This document shows positions 8,572-17,221 of a stretch of 64,000 bases of DNA, in pieces. Source of the stretch: JAJDIA01 sp031555145 (GTDB taxonomy: Bacteria; Bacteroidota; Bacteroidia; Bacteroidales; Tannerellaceae); the NCBI GenBank assembly GCA_031555145.1, contig JAVBUR010000020.1, positions 1-64,000 of the forward strand, written 5' to 3'. Within the stretch, counting starts at the first letter, position 1, and each line of letters opens with the position of its first letter. Position numbers and translations under genes: made by a program. Under the pieces are notes generated by a model. The model did no database searches and had not been told where the DNA came from. It saw only the letters and a list, made by a program, of their open reading frames with translations.

Positions 8572-9207
8572 ATGAATAGAAAAATGGAGTTTAAAAGTTT
8601 GAAAAACATCGAAACGAGTTTCAAACAGATACGCTTGTTCGCCATCGTGTTTTTGGTCGTTTGTACCGCTATCACCGGTTATTCCGTCTGGTCGTCGTAC
8701 AACTTCGCCGAAGCACAACGCCAGCGTATCTATGTCCTCGACGGGGGTAAAAGCCTTATGCTGGCTTTGTCCCAAGACCTTTCTCAAAACCGTCCGGTGG
8801 AAGCCCGCGAACACGTACGTCGCTTTCACGAACTGTTTTTTACCCTTAGTCCTGATAAGGCAGCTATTGAGAGTAACATCAACCGTGCCTTGTTTTTGGT
8901 GGATAAGAGTGCCTACAAGTATTACTCGGATATGGCAGAGAAAGGCTATTACAACCGGGTAATTTCGGGAAATATCAACCAGAATATTGCGGTGGATAGC
9001 ATTGCACTCGACCTGAATACCTATCCATACACGGCTGTAACCTATGCCCGGCAAATGATTATCCGGGCGAGTAACATCACAGAACGGAGCCTTGTAACGC
9101 GCTGCAACCTGATTAACTCGGTACGTTCCGACAACAATCCGCAAGGTTTTACGATGGAAAAGTTTGAAATTATTGAAAACCGCGATGTGCGGGTATTGGA
9201 AAGGTAG
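8572..9207 (+). CDS. traK: TraK, VirB8-like scaffold protein
   Basis: A 211-residue bitopic protein with a short cytoplasmic N-terminus, one transmembrane helix at about residues 23-42 (FAIVFLVVCTAITGYSVW) and a periplasmic domain with the VirB8/NTF2-like pattern. It matches the TraK family of CTnDOT elements and is a core scaffold of the inner-membrane complex. An alternative Met at residue 4 (8581) is equally possible. TraL follows after 7 bp. Confidence 0.88.
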   Translation: MNRKMEFKSLKNIETSFKQIRLFAIVFLVVCTAITGYSVWSSYNFAEAQRQRIYVLDGGKSLMLALSQDLSQNRPVEAREHVRRFHELFFTLSPDKAAIESNINRALFLVDKSAYKYYSDMAEKGYYNRVISGNINQNIAVDSIALDLNTYPYTAVTYARQMIIRASNITERSLVTRCNLINSVRSDNNPQGFTMEKFEIIENRDVRVLER

Positions 9208-9214
9208 GTGCATC

Positions 9215-9508
9215 ATGGTAAAGAAATTCTTTCACAAAATCAATGAATGGCTGGAAGACGGTCTGCGCGGTCTGTTAGGGCGTATGACACTTGACCGCCG
9301 CGTAATCCTTGTGCTGACCATGCTCTTTCTCTTCGGCGGACTGTCAATTTACATGACGGTATCGTCAATCTACAACCTCGGCAAAAAGAGCGGGATTCAG
9401 TTGGAAGTCGAACGTATCGAAGCCCTGCGGCTTGAACAGGAACAAGTCCATAGGGATAGTATTAACCAATTAAAAAACAATTACGATGGAACAGGAGAAT
9501 TTGAATAA
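9215..9508 (+). CDS. traL: TraL, DUF3989 small membrane protein
   Basis: A 97-residue protein with one transmembrane helix at about residues 30-50 (VILVLTMLFLFGGLSIYM) and a helical, charged C-terminal tail. It matches the TraL/DUF3989 family located between traK and traM. The open frame reaches back to 9164, but that start lies inside traK; the ATG at 9215 follows the traK stop and is preferred. The end overlaps the start of traM by 23 bp, suggesting translational coupling. Confidence 0.82.
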   Translation: MVKKFFHKINEWLEDGLRGLLGRMTLDRRVILVLTMLFLFGGLSIYMTVSSIYNLGKKSGIQLEVERIEALRLEQEQVHRDSINQLKNNYDGTGEFE

Positions 9509-10877
9509 AGGAACACTACCGGCGGAAAAGGCGGCAGTACCCGAAGTTAAAAATGAAGGGGTGCAAAGAAAACGGAAGTCGGATCAAAAACCTGCAAAGC
9601 CGAAAAAAGAGCTGACTCCAGCAGAGATGCAAAAACGCAAGAAAATGCTTGTCATGCCGCTTTTTTTCCTGATTTTCGGGGCAGCTATGTGGCTGATATT
9701 CGCCCCGTCCGGCAAAGATGAGGCGGAAGAAGTACAGCAAGCCGGGTTGAATGTGGAACTGCCGATGCCGAAAGATGAAGGATTGGTTTCGGACAAACGC
9801 GATGCTTACGAACAGGAAGCCATGCAGCAAAAGGAACAGGATCGGATGCGTTCGTTGCAGGATTATTCTGTCCAACTCGCCGATGCACAGGAACAGGCGA
9901 CAAAGTACGAAGAACAGCGCACGATTTCCCAATCTGCGGACTATTACGAAGCCCCTTCCCGTACTGCTTCCTCTCAACGTACTTCCTCTATCCAGTCCTC
10001 AACGGAAGCCTATCAGGATATAAACAAACAGATAGGCGAGTTTTACGAGGAACCGAAAGTGAATGAACAATCGAATCCGCCGTTAGAGGGGCGGATGGAA
10101 GAATTGGAACGCAAGCTGGCAGAATCAGAGGAAGCCAAGCGTATGGAAGATGACCAGACTGCATTACTCGAAAAATCCTATGCAATGGCAGCACGGTATA
10201 TGCCGCCACAAACGGGACAAACAACCGAAAATACTGTACCCGGTACGAAAGACAAGGTAGTTGCCCAACCTGTGAAACAAGTACGGACAAACGTGGTGTC
10301 GCTGTTGGCTGCCCCCATGAATGACGAGGATTTTATGAGGGATTATAGCCGCCCGCGTAACATGGGATTTATTACTGCTGCCGGAAACGAGGGCGTACAG
10401 GAAAAAAACAGCATCCGCGCCTGTGTCTATCAGACTGTCACGCTCACCAATGGAAAAGAGTTGCAAATACGCCTGTTGGAACCCATGCAGGCGGGAGATA
10501 TTGTGATTCCTGCCAATACAATAGTCACCGGAGCGTGCCGGATCGGAGGCGAACGGATGGACGTACAAATTACCTCTATCCAGTATGCCAACAATATTAT
10601 CCCTGTGGAAATATTCGTCTATGATACCGACGGACAACAGGGAATATCCGTGCCCGGCTCGGATGAAATAAAGGCTGTCAAAGAAGTCGCCGCTACACTG
10701 GCAAACTCGACAGGCAGTAGCATTATGATTTCGAATGATGCCGGTTCACAGTTGGCTGCCGACATGGGGAAGGGGCTTATTCAGGGCGCATCGCAGTATG
10801 TGAGTAAGAAAATGAGCGTGGTGAAAGTAACGCTGAAAGCAAACTACCGCCTGCTCTTACTTCCGAAAACAGAGTAA
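9486..10877 (+). CDS. traM: TraM, VirB10-like envelope-spanning protein
   Basis: A 463-residue protein. A Lys-rich cytoplasmic N-terminus (about residues 1-52) is followed by one membrane helix (about 55-74, MLVMPLFFLIFGAAMWLIF). A long Glu/Gln-rich, probably coiled or disordered periplasmic linker (about 80-260) leads to a C-terminal beta domain (about 290-463) with the VirB10-type layout. VirB10 homologues link the inner-membrane ATPases to the outer-membrane pore. It matches TraM of Bacteroidetes ICEs in length and position. Confidence 0.9.
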   Translation: MEQENLNKGTLPAEKAAVPEVKNEGVQRKRKSDQKPAKPKKELTPAEMQKRKKMLVMPLFFLIFGAAMWLIFAPSGKDEAEEVQQAGLNVELPMPKDEGLVSDKRDAYEQEAMQQKEQDRMRSLQDYSVQLADAQEQATKYEEQRTISQSADYYEAPSRTASSQRTSSIQSSTEAYQDINKQIGEFYEEPKVNEQSNPPLEGRMEELERKLAESEEAKRMEDDQTALLEKSYAMAARYMPPQTGQTTENTVPGTKDKVVAQPVKQVRTNVVSLLAAPMNDEDFMRDYSRPRNMGFITAAGNEGVQEKNSIRACVYQTVTLTNGKELQIRLLEPMQAGDIVIPANTIVTGACRIGGERMDVQITSIQYANNIIPVEIFVYDTDGQQGISVPGSDEIKAVKEVAATLANSTGSSIMISNDAGSQLAADMGKGLIQGASQYVSKKMSVVKVTLKANYRLLLLPKTE

Positions 10878-10928
10878 TAACAAAAAAGCAAACCACTAAA
10901 AAAATCAAGTTTAAGTCAAACAATTAAA

Positions 10929-11888
10929 ATGAATTTAGCAATGAAACAATTATTTGTCATGCTTGCCATAGTAGCAAGTGTATGGACTGCCTATGCGCAG
11001 GAAAATCCCAATGACAGCATTGTAAAAACGATGCCCAGTACCGGAGATTATTATCAGGGCTATACACGCCCGCTGACGTTCAATAGGATGATTCCACCGT
11101 ATGCGCTGGAGGTCACGTTTAATAAAACCGTCCATGTCATTTTTCCGTCTGCCATCCGATACGTTGATCTCGGTTCTGCCGACCTGTTGGCTGCCAAAGC
11201 TGACGGCACAGAAAACGTCTTACGTGTGAAGGCTGCCTTGCGTGATTTCTCGCGTGAAAGCAATTTGGCGGTGATTACCGAAGATGGGGCGTATTATGCG
11301 TTCAATGTGAAATACGCCGATGAGCCTGTGAAATTGAGTGTGGAAATGACCGACTTCCTGCACGACGGCGAAGCCGTTAATCGCCCGAATAACGCATTAC
11401 AGGTATATATGCAGGAATTAGGGCAGGAATCGCCGTTGTTGGTAAAACTGATTATGCAGTCTATTTACAAAAACAACGACCGCGAAATTAAGCACATCGG
11501 CTGCAAACGATTCGGTATCCAGCATACGCTGAAAGGAATTTATACCCACAACGGATTGCTCTACTTCCATCTGCAACTGAAAAACTCGTCGAACGTACCT
11601 TTCAATGTAGATTTCATCACATTTAAGATTGTGGACAAACAGGTTGCAAAACGTACCGCTATTCAAGAACAAGTGGTTTGGCCGCTTCGGGCGTACAACA
11701 ATCTTATGCTAATCGGCGGACAGCGTACCGAACGCATGGTGTTTGCCCTACCGAAGTTTACCATTCCCGATGATAAGATGTTGGTGGTGGAACTCAACGA
11801 ACAGAACGGCGGAAGGCATCAACGGTTTACCGTGGATAACGCTGATTTAGTACGTGCCCGTGTCATCAACGAATTAAAAATAAAGTAA
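10929..11888 (+). CDS. traN: TraN, DUF4138 VirB9-like protein
   Basis: A 319-residue exported protein with a signal peptide (FVMLAIVASVWTAYAQ, ending near residue 23). The mature part is beta-rich with a VirB9-like layout (TFNKTVHVIFPSAIRYVDLG near the start), as in the DUF4138/TraN family. It probably forms the periplasmic or outer-membrane ring with TraM and TraO. A second in-frame Met at 10941 is an alternative start. The stop is 1 bp from the next start codon. Confidence 0.9.
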   Translation: MNLAMKQLFVMLAIVASVWTAYAQENPNDSIVKTMPSTGDYYQGYTRPLTFNRMIPPYALEVTFNKTVHVIFPSAIRYVDLGSADLLAAKADGTENVLRVKAALRDFSRESNLAVITEDGAYYAFNVKYADEPVKLSVEMTDFLHDGEAVNRPNNALQVYMQELGQESPLLVKLIMQSIYKNNDREIKHIGCKRFGIQHTLKGIYTHNGLLYFHLQLKNSSNVPFNVDFITFKIVDKQVAKRTAIQEQVVWPLRAYNNLMLIGGQRTERMVFALPKFTIPDDKMLVVELNEQNGGRHQRFTVDNADLVRARVINELKIK

Positions 11889-11889
11889 G

Positions 11890-12543
11890 ATGAAAAATTC
11901 GAGTAAGAGAGAGCAGATGCAAAACGAGTTTTGCAATCTGCCGAACGAGAGAATTTTATTCAAATGCGCGACAATCAGTCTCACGTTGGTGTTATGCTTC
12001 GCCCTCACGGGCGGGGCATACGCCCAGCGTTGTTTACCCGGTATGCGAGGCATACAGGTAACAGGCGGTATGACAGACGGTATTTATTCTTCATCCACCG
12101 ATAGCGAAACGGGCTACTACTTCGGCTTGTCAATGGCAACCTACGCCAAACACAGTAATAAATGGGTGTTTGGGGCAGAATACCTGCAACGCTACTATCC
12201 TTATAAAAATGAACACTTGCCGCTGGCACAGTTTACCGCTGAAGGCGGGTATTTTCTGAATATCATTTCAGATCCGTCAAAGACATTCTTTTTGTCGCTG
12301 GGTGGCTCGGCGGTGGCAGGTTATGAAACGGTAAATTGGGGCGACAAACTGTTATTTGATGGCTCTACGCTTCAAAGCCGCGACCGCTTTGTGTACGGTG
12401 GGGCGATTACACTGGAAGTGGAAACCTACCTGTCTGACCGTGTGGTGCTGCTGCTGACGGGGCGCGAACGGATTCTGTTCGGCTCGGACGTGTCGAAGTT
12501 TCACACGCAGTTCGGTGTCGGATTACGGATTATGATTGATTAG
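11890..12543 (+). CDS. traO: TraO, outer-membrane beta-barrel-like conjugation protein
   Basis: A 217-residue protein of the TraO family. A hydrophobic export segment (ATISLTLVLCFALTGGAYA) spans about residues 27-45, followed by a Gly- and aromatic-rich beta pattern with a terminal VGLRIMID strand, typical of a small outer-membrane barrel. The 25 residues before the signal are unusually long; starting at the internal Met at 11917 would shorten this leader. It overlaps the methyltransferase start by 8 bp. Confidence 0.82.
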   Translation: MKNSSKREQMQNEFCNLPNERILFKCATISLTLVLCFALTGGAYAQRCLPGMRGIQVTGGMTDGIYSSSTDSETGYYFGLSMATYAKHSNKWVFGAEYLQRYYPYKNEHLPLAQFTAEGGYFLNIISDPSKTFFLSLGGSAVAGYETVNWGDKLLFDGSTLQSRDRFVYGGAITLEVETYLSDRVVLLLTGRERILFGSDVSKFHTQFGVGLRIMID

Positions 12544-13201
12544 GGCGGCAATGGTTAGCGAAGTATATAATATGGACTGTTTGGATTACATGAAAACAGT
12601 ACCGGACAAGTATTTCAACCTTTCCATTGTCGATGTTCCCTACGGGATAGGCGAAGACGGCAGTAGAAATGCCACAAGAGGGCTGTTGGCAAAACCCCAA
12701 AAATACAAGCCTTATTGGGGTGGTGACAGGGAGGCTCCGGGATGCGAATATTTTGAAGAACTAAAGCGTATCAGTGTCAATCAGATTATTTGGGGTGCAA
12801 ACCACTTTATCGAAAACCTGTCATTACCGATAAATTCAAGTTGTTGGATTGTCTGGGACAAAGACAATGGGACAACCGATTTTGCGGATTGCGAATTAGC
12901 TTGGACATCATTTAAGAAAGCGGTAAGGAAAATCAAATTCCGTTGGAATGGTATGTTGCAGGAAGATATGCGGAACAAAGAAAAACGCATACATCCCAAT
13001 CAGAAACCCGTTGGACTTTACACTTGGCTACTGCAAAAATTCGCCTGTCAAGGAGATAAAATATTCGACTCCCATTTAGGCGGTGGCAGCCACCGCATTG
13101 CGGCTTACCAACTTCAACTTGATTTTTGGGCTTGTGAAATCGACCCTCACTATTACCAACTTCAAGAACAGCGATTTATAAATGAATGTAAAACAAATTG
13201 A
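12536..13201 (+). CDS. Orphan N6-adenine DNA methyltransferase
   Basis: A 221-residue site-specific DNA methyltransferase of the beta topology. The catalytic motif DVPYG (residues 33-37, a DPPY variant) comes first, and the SAM-binding motif FDSHLGGGSHRIAA (about 175-188) near the C-terminus. HPNQKPVGLY precedes the SAM loop, as in N6-adenine enzymes. No endonuclease partner is present, so a stand-alone role (host-barrier evasion or transfer control) is likely but inferred. It occupies the place between traO and traQ where a TraP-type primase gene is often found. An in-frame Met at 12551 is an alternative start. Confidence 0.88.
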   Translation: MIRAAMVSEVYNMDCLDYMKTVPDKYFNLSIVDVPYGIGEDGSRNATRGLLAKPQKYKPYWGGDREAPGCEYFEELKRISVNQIIWGANHFIENLSLPINSSCWIVWDKDNGTTDFADCELAWTSFKKAVRKIKFRWNGMLQEDMRNKEKRIHPNQKPVGLYTWLLQKFACQGDKIFDSHLGGGSHRIAAYQLQLDFWACEIDPHYYQLQEQRFINECKTN

Positions 13202-13213
13202 AAGTAAACAACA

Positions 13214-13651
13214 ATGAAAAAGATAAAAAGTTTTTTCGGGATAACGGCGTGGCTGGTGGCGATGATGCTGCTGGCCTTAGCCTGTAGCGACGATATGGAT
13301 ATTCGTGTACGCTACCTATTTGATTTGGAGACTATGCCGGTGCAGAAGAAAATCATCGAGGGTGAAACGGCTGAAATCCGCTGCCAACTTGTAAAGGAAG
13401 GCAACTATCAGGATGCGAAGTTTTTCATCCGCTATTTTCAACCGGATGGTGTCGGCGAGCTTCGCATGGACGACGGAACGGTGTTCAAGCCGAACGACCT
13501 CTATCCGCTGAAAAAAGAAACATTCAGGCTGTATTACACGTCCCGCTGTAAAGACCAGCAGGTGATTGACGTGTACGTGCAGGATTCGTTTGGTCAGGTT
13601 GTTCAAAAGACTTTTTCGTTCCAAAGTGAACGGACAGAAGAGAAAGAATAA
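13214..13651 (+). CDS. traQ: TraQ, DUF3872 lipoprotein
   Basis: A 145-residue lipoprotein. The signal segment (WLVAMMLLALAC, lipobox LALAC, lipidated Cys near residue 24) is followed by an acidic +2 region and a beta-rich domain (FFIRYFQPDG, RLYYTSRC). It matches the DUF3872/TraQ family of Bacteroidetes conjugation operons. Its exact role in the mating apparatus is not established. It is the last canonical tra gene here. A 9-bp-stem hairpin lies just after its stop (13662-13691). Confidence 0.85.
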   Translation: MKKIKSFFGITAWLVAMMLLALACSDDMDIRVRYLFDLETMPVQKKIIEGETAEIRCQLVKEGNYQDAKFFIRYFQPDGVGELRMDDGTVFKPNDLYPLKKETFRLYYTSRCKDQQVIDVYVQDSFGQVVQKTFSFQSERTEEKE

Positions 13652-13661
13652 AACAAAGTGT

Positions 13662-13691
13662 GCAAGCGTCCGGAATAATTCAGACGCTTGC
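13662..13691 (+). promoter_or_regulatory. Intra-operon hairpin between traQ and the M23 peptidase
   Basis: A perfect 9-bp inverted repeat (GCAAGCGTC and GACGCTTGC) with a 12-base loop. It is not followed by a T-run, so a full terminator is unlikely. An attenuator or mRNA-processing or stability hairpin that lowers expression of the two distal genes is more likely (inference). Confidence 0.5.
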
Positions 13692-13698
13692 CTTAATA

Positions 13699-14310
13699 AT
13701 GTCCGATATGAAATACATCATATTACTTTTCATCGTCTGGTTACATTTGCCGATGCTGGCAAATGGACAGTCGCGCAATTTTTGGGGAAACGAAAAGTTG
13801 ATAAAAGCAGTTTGCTCTGCAACGGAATTTCAACGCATAGCGGATTCCCTGCAACTGTCCGTAGCCGAATTATCCTGCTATCCGGTCATTTCTCCGATAA
13901 ATAACCCGACTATCTCATCCGGTTTCGGAATGCGCAGGCATCCGGTTTATAAAGTGCGAAAGTTCCATACAGGAATTGATTTTGCGGAAACAAAAGGTAC
14001 TCCCGTGTATGCGACAGGCAACGGGGTTGTAACCCGAAAAGGGTATAATTCGGGGTATGGGAATTTTATTGAAATAGAACACGCAGGCGGTTTACGTTCG
14101 TTCTATGCTCATTTAAGCAAAACGCTGGTCAATGCAGGGGATGTGGTTCGAATGGGCAAATACATTGCTTGTGTGGGTAACAGCGGGCTTACGACAGGCT
14201 ACCACCTGCATTATGAAATAAGGAAAGGTCGCTGCTTGCTGAATCCTGCCGGATGGTGCAGCCTCTTGTTCCATATAATAGAATCTAAATACCTTATTCT
14301 TCAACAATAA
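13699..14310 (+). CDS. M23-family (LytM) peptidoglycan endopeptidase
   Basis: An exported zinc metallopeptidase of about 203 residues. A signal peptide (YIILLFIVWLHLPMLANGQ) is followed by a LytM domain with the metal-binding pattern HTGIDFAE (His, Asp) and the HLHYE motif. It probably opens peptidoglycan locally so that the mating pore can assemble, the usual role of such enzymes in transfer operons. A GTG at 13660 extends the frame, but it would place the start inside the hairpin; the ATG at 13699, or the one at 13708 directly before the signal peptide, is better. Confidence 0.85.
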   Translation: MSDMKYIILLFIVWLHLPMLANGQSRNFWGNEKLIKAVCSATEFQRIADSLQLSVAELSCYPVISPINNPTISSGFGMRRHPVYKVRKFHTGIDFAETKGTPVYATGNGVVTRKGYNSGYGNFIEIEHAGGLRSFYAHLSKTLVNAGDVVRMGKYIACVGNSGLTTGYHLHYEIRKGRCLLNPAGWCSLLFHIIESKYLILQQ

Positions 14311-14321
14311 ACTACATTGAT

Positions 14322-16049
14322 ATGAATACACAAGAAGATAAATACAGTATAGCTGTTAATCAGGACGGAATGGTGTTAGAATCAGTCCCGAAGCATTTAC
14401 GAACTCCTCAATTATGTATGGATGCGGTCAAGAATGACGGATGGGCATTGGAGTTTGTACCAGAGAATATAAAAACGGAAGAAATGTGCAGAATGGTCTT
14501 GAAGCCGCATTCTAACATTGGCTTCATGGATTATGAGGTTCTGGATTTTATTCCGTTCCCAAGTGTTTGTTTGGAGGGCTTGAAGATGTTTTCTTTAGGA
14601 AATGACCCGTTAGACGTATTCAGCTACATAAATCCTAAGATAATGACGGATGAAATAGCCAAGTGTGGAATAGAAATGGATTCAACTTGTTTGGTCTATA
14701 TCCCTCAACATTTACGTACACCGGAGATCTATAATATGGCGGTCGAGAAAAACGGCACATTACTTAGAAATATTCCTGAAGAAGAAAGAACTAAGGAATT
14801 ATGCGAAACAGCAGTCAGGTCGGATTTTCGCAGTTTACAAAGTGTTCCCGAAAAGATGAGAACGACTGAGCTTTGTATGCAAGCATTAAAAGAGGATGCT
14901 TTTGCTATCCAATATTTTCCGGCAGACAAGCTAACCCGAGAAGTTTGTCTGACAGCGTTAGAAACGGCAAGCCATATACGTATATTGTCCTTCATTCCGT
15001 TCAAGGATATTCAAATGAAAGCATTTAATGATTACTGTAAGGATTACTCCACAACCAGGGATTTTTTGCAATACACAAACCCTAAAGTCATGAATCAGGA
15101 ACTTGCAATGAAAATATTCACCAAAGCACCCGACCTGTTCTACAACATCCCCAATAAATTCAAAAATAAACGATTATGTGAAGAAGCAGTAAAACTGGAT
15201 GGTTCCAATCTAAAGCATATCCTTGACAGCCATAAAACAAAAGAGCTATGTGAAATGGCTATAAAACAAAGTCCATATGCTATCCCTTATATACTGAATG
15301 AAATGAAAGGAACGGAACAGTATAGGGAGATGGTGGACAAAAACCCGCAAAACCTGCAAGGTATTCCTCAAAAAGAAAGGTCGTATGAGATGTGTAAGGC
15401 AGCACTCGACAACACCTTCGGAAAAGACAGTAACGATATTTCAGTCGTTAGTTCAATTACGTTTCCCTCTTTGTTATTGGAAGTATTCAAAGCGCATGAT
15501 AATCCTGAAAAAATAAACCTGTTATTGAATATTGTTAGCAGGGATGCAATAACACCAGAGATTGCAAAGGAAGCGATGGTAAAGGATGGGAGAAGTTTAC
15601 ATTTGATACCGGAAAAGGCTATTACCCCTGAAGTGGCGGAAATAGCGGTCAAAAATTACCCATCTTCCCTGCAATGGGTTCCTGCCAGGATGCGTACCCC
15701 TGATATGATATTGTTTACCATAAAAGAAATTGAAGGATATAATATCCACGTTCCAGACAATATAAAAAATGGGAATAATATATACTCTTTCCATAAAAAG
15801 GTGGAGGATATAATCAATAAGCCCTTGTCTTATGGAGAACATAAAAAACTGTATGCAGGAGAAAGTATTCTGGTCGGGACGGTACGCACACATGGCGGGG
15901 CTGTAATGGAAGATTGCCGGCTGATATATAATAGGGATACAAACTCACTACACCTGAAAAAGAGTGAAAAGCAGCAGGAATCCAAGATGAAAGAACCTCA
16001 AAGGCAACTTCAAAAGATGGGTCAGAAGCCCAAAGGACGGAAGCTATAA
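14322..16049 (+). CDS. DUF4116-type helical repeat protein at the end of the tra operon
   Basis: A 575-residue soluble protein built from about 15 degenerate units of roughly 24-35 residues around a core like LRTPELCxxAVKxDGxxLxxVPE (for example HLRTPQLCMDAV, EERTKELCETAV, KMRTTELCMQAL, AITPEVAEIAV). This is the DUF4116 pattern, expected to form an alpha-solenoid. The repeats end near residue 480. A short C-terminal module (LSYGEHKKLYAGESILVG) faintly resembles DUF3945, and a basic Lys/Gln tail follows. There is no signal peptide. The solenoid suggests protein binding; whether it serves conjugation or is cargo is unknown. It is the last gene before the operon terminator. Confidence 0.8.
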   Translation: MNTQEDKYSIAVNQDGMVLESVPKHLRTPQLCMDAVKNDGWALEFVPENIKTEEMCRMVLKPHSNIGFMDYEVLDFIPFPSVCLEGLKMFSLGNDPLDVFSYINPKIMTDEIAKCGIEMDSTCLVYIPQHLRTPEIYNMAVEKNGTLLRNIPEEERTKELCETAVRSDFRSLQSVPEKMRTTELCMQALKEDAFAIQYFPADKLTREVCLTALETASHIRILSFIPFKDIQMKAFNDYCKDYSTTRDFLQYTNPKVMNQELAMKIFTKAPDLFYNIPNKFKNKRLCEEAVKLDGSNLKHILDSHKTKELCEMAIKQSPYAIPYILNEMKGTEQYREMVDKNPQNLQGIPQKERSYEMCKAALDNTFGKDSNDISVVSSITFPSLLLEVFKAHDNPEKINLLLNIVSRDAITPEIAKEAMVKDGRSLHLIPEKAITPEVAEIAVKNYPSSLQWVPARMRTPDMILFTIKEIEGYNIHVPDNIKNGNNIYSFHKKVEDIINKPLSYGEHKKLYAGESILVGTVRTHGGAVMEDCRLIYNRDTNSLHLKKSEKQQESKMKEPQRQLQKMGQKPKGRKL

Positions 16050-16086
16050 CCCATACTGCACTTTACTACAGGATATGAACAACCAA

Positions 16087-16117
16087 AATCCGGCGGCTAC
16101 AGTCGTCGGATTTTTTT
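16087..16117 (+). terminator. Rho-independent terminator of the tra operon
   Basis: A GC-rich stem (AATCCGGCG paired with CGTCGGATT, one G-T wobble) with an 8-base loop runs directly into a seven-T tract. It ends the rightward operon and separates it from the convergent leftward block. Confidence 0.85.
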
Positions 16118-16223
16118 AATTCAACGGATCAAGTTAAACCTAAAAGACAATCCGCTGCTTATCGGCTTTTTGTTACTTTTTCTCCCGCATAGTTTGTTTG
16201 CTCATGGAAAAAGTAACGGGCGG

Positions 16224-16457
16224 TTATTCGCCGCCCGTATCAGTTCTTTCCTGCTTTTTTGCAAGCCATTCATTCCGCCGTTTTCGGCATTCTTCCAACG
16301 ATTTGGCAACCGTTGAAAACAGTTCTCCGTCCGTATGGCGATAGTCATATTGAAAGTATTCCGTTCCTCTGAACGCCCCTGCAATAAAAGTAGTGTAATT
16401 TTCTTGCCCCTGTTCACATACGGAACAGCCGTTTTTGTTGATTGAATTTGTTTCCAT
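16224..16457 (-). CDS. DUF3873 small protein
   Basis: A 77-residue protein with the DUF3873 signature: an N-terminal CSVCEQGQENYT segment and the conserved YDYRHTDGELFS, then LEECRKRRNEWLAKK. These small proteins are a recurring accessory of Bacteroidetes ICEs and their function is unknown. The two cysteines (CSVC) could bind metal, but only one pair is visible. It is the last gene of the leftward block, just past the convergent tra terminator. Confidence 0.8.
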   Translation of the reverse strand: METNSINKNGCSVCEQGQENYTTFIAGAFRGTEYFQYDYRHTDGELFSTVAKSLEECRKRRNEWLAKKQERTDTGGE

Positions 16458-16462
16458 GATGT

Positions 16463-16708
16463 TTACTTGTTAAATATTTTTATATTTTCAATTAGTTCGG
16501 CTTGCTTTTCTTTGCTTAAATCCGTGCAACGAATAGGAATTGAGCCACATTCTATTCCTTCCTGTACTTCGCGTTCATCTGCTGTTATCATTATTTGTCC
16601 GTCCGAAAATCGGACAAAATTGCCGTCCTCGTCCATAAAAACGTAGTCGATAAAATAAAGCTCTATTTTCTGCTCTCTTCCTACTGTTTTTGATTTATCT
16701 GTACCCAT
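16463..16708 (-). CDS. Hypothetical small acidic protein
   Basis: An 81-residue soluble protein that I do not recognise. It has a beta-rich middle (KIELYFIDYVFMDEDGNFVRF) and an amphipathic C-terminal helix ending NIKIFNK. It is packed 5 bp from the DUF3873 gene and 14 bp after its upstream neighbour, so it is co-transcribed with them. It is supported mainly by its tight operon position. Confidence 0.6.
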   Translation of the reverse strand: MGTDKSKTVGREQKIELYFIDYVFMDEDGNFVRFSDGQIMITADEREVQEGIECGSIPIRCTDLSKEKQAELIENIKIFNK

Positions 16709-16722
16709 TGCTGTATCTGTTT

Positions 16723-17202
16723 TTAGTTCAAATTATCAATTAGCCTAACTTGGGTGTGCTTCACAAACCATTCCTTTATATGCTCCATGTTGTATTCGGA
16801 GGTAATAATGGCGGTATGTTCGTCTATTTGGGTAAATCGGGACGATTCGTAATTGTCAATCCATTCTTTCAGGTTGACGGTCTGCCAATTTGAGTAATCA
16901 CTGGTAAACATTCTGTTTATCTCCCGAATGCTCTGCGAAAAAGTAACCTTAATCGTTTGGTACTTGTCGTCTATGATTTCCAAATGATGCAACGAGCCGA
17001 ACTCGTCATGCAGTCGGGCGTGTGCAAAATCGTATTCGTACAATTCATTTCCCCATTGGTGCGGTTCATCAAAGCGTACTTTGACCTCTGCGATGTGTTC
17101 CATTATGGTCGTTTCCTCGATAACCCCTGTTACCATTAAGCCTGTAAAAATGCACTTGCATCGCTTTCCAATCAAACTGTCGTTTACTTCTGTTGTTTTC
17201 AT
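16723..17202 (-). CDS. Hypothetical ICE protein
   Basis: A 159-residue soluble protein with no signal and no recognised domain. The N-terminal third contains a KOW/SH3-like beta pattern (IGKRCKCIFTGLMVTGVIEE). The C-terminal half is mixed alpha/beta with several Trp/Tyr. It lies 19 bp after the PcfJ-like gene in the same leftward operon. A role in replication or transfer of the element is possible only by association. Confidence 0.6.
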   Translation of the reverse strand: MKTTEVNDSLIGKRCKCIFTGLMVTGVIEETTIMEHIAEVKVRFDEPHQWGNELYEYDFAHARLHDEFGSLHHLEIIDDKYQTIKVTFSQSIREINRMFTSDYSNWQTVNLKEWIDNYESSRFTQIDEHTAIITSEYNMEHIKEWFVKHTQVRLIDNLN

Positions 17203-17221
17203 ATCTGTTCAATTATTAAAA

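Noticed and set aside
9516..9977. Long leftward ORF inside traM
   Set aside because: It is a frame shadow of traM, whose signal, helix and VirB10 layout are convincing.
12536..13201. Restriction-modification system
   Set aside because: Only a methyltransferase is present; no nuclease or specificity gene lies nearby.
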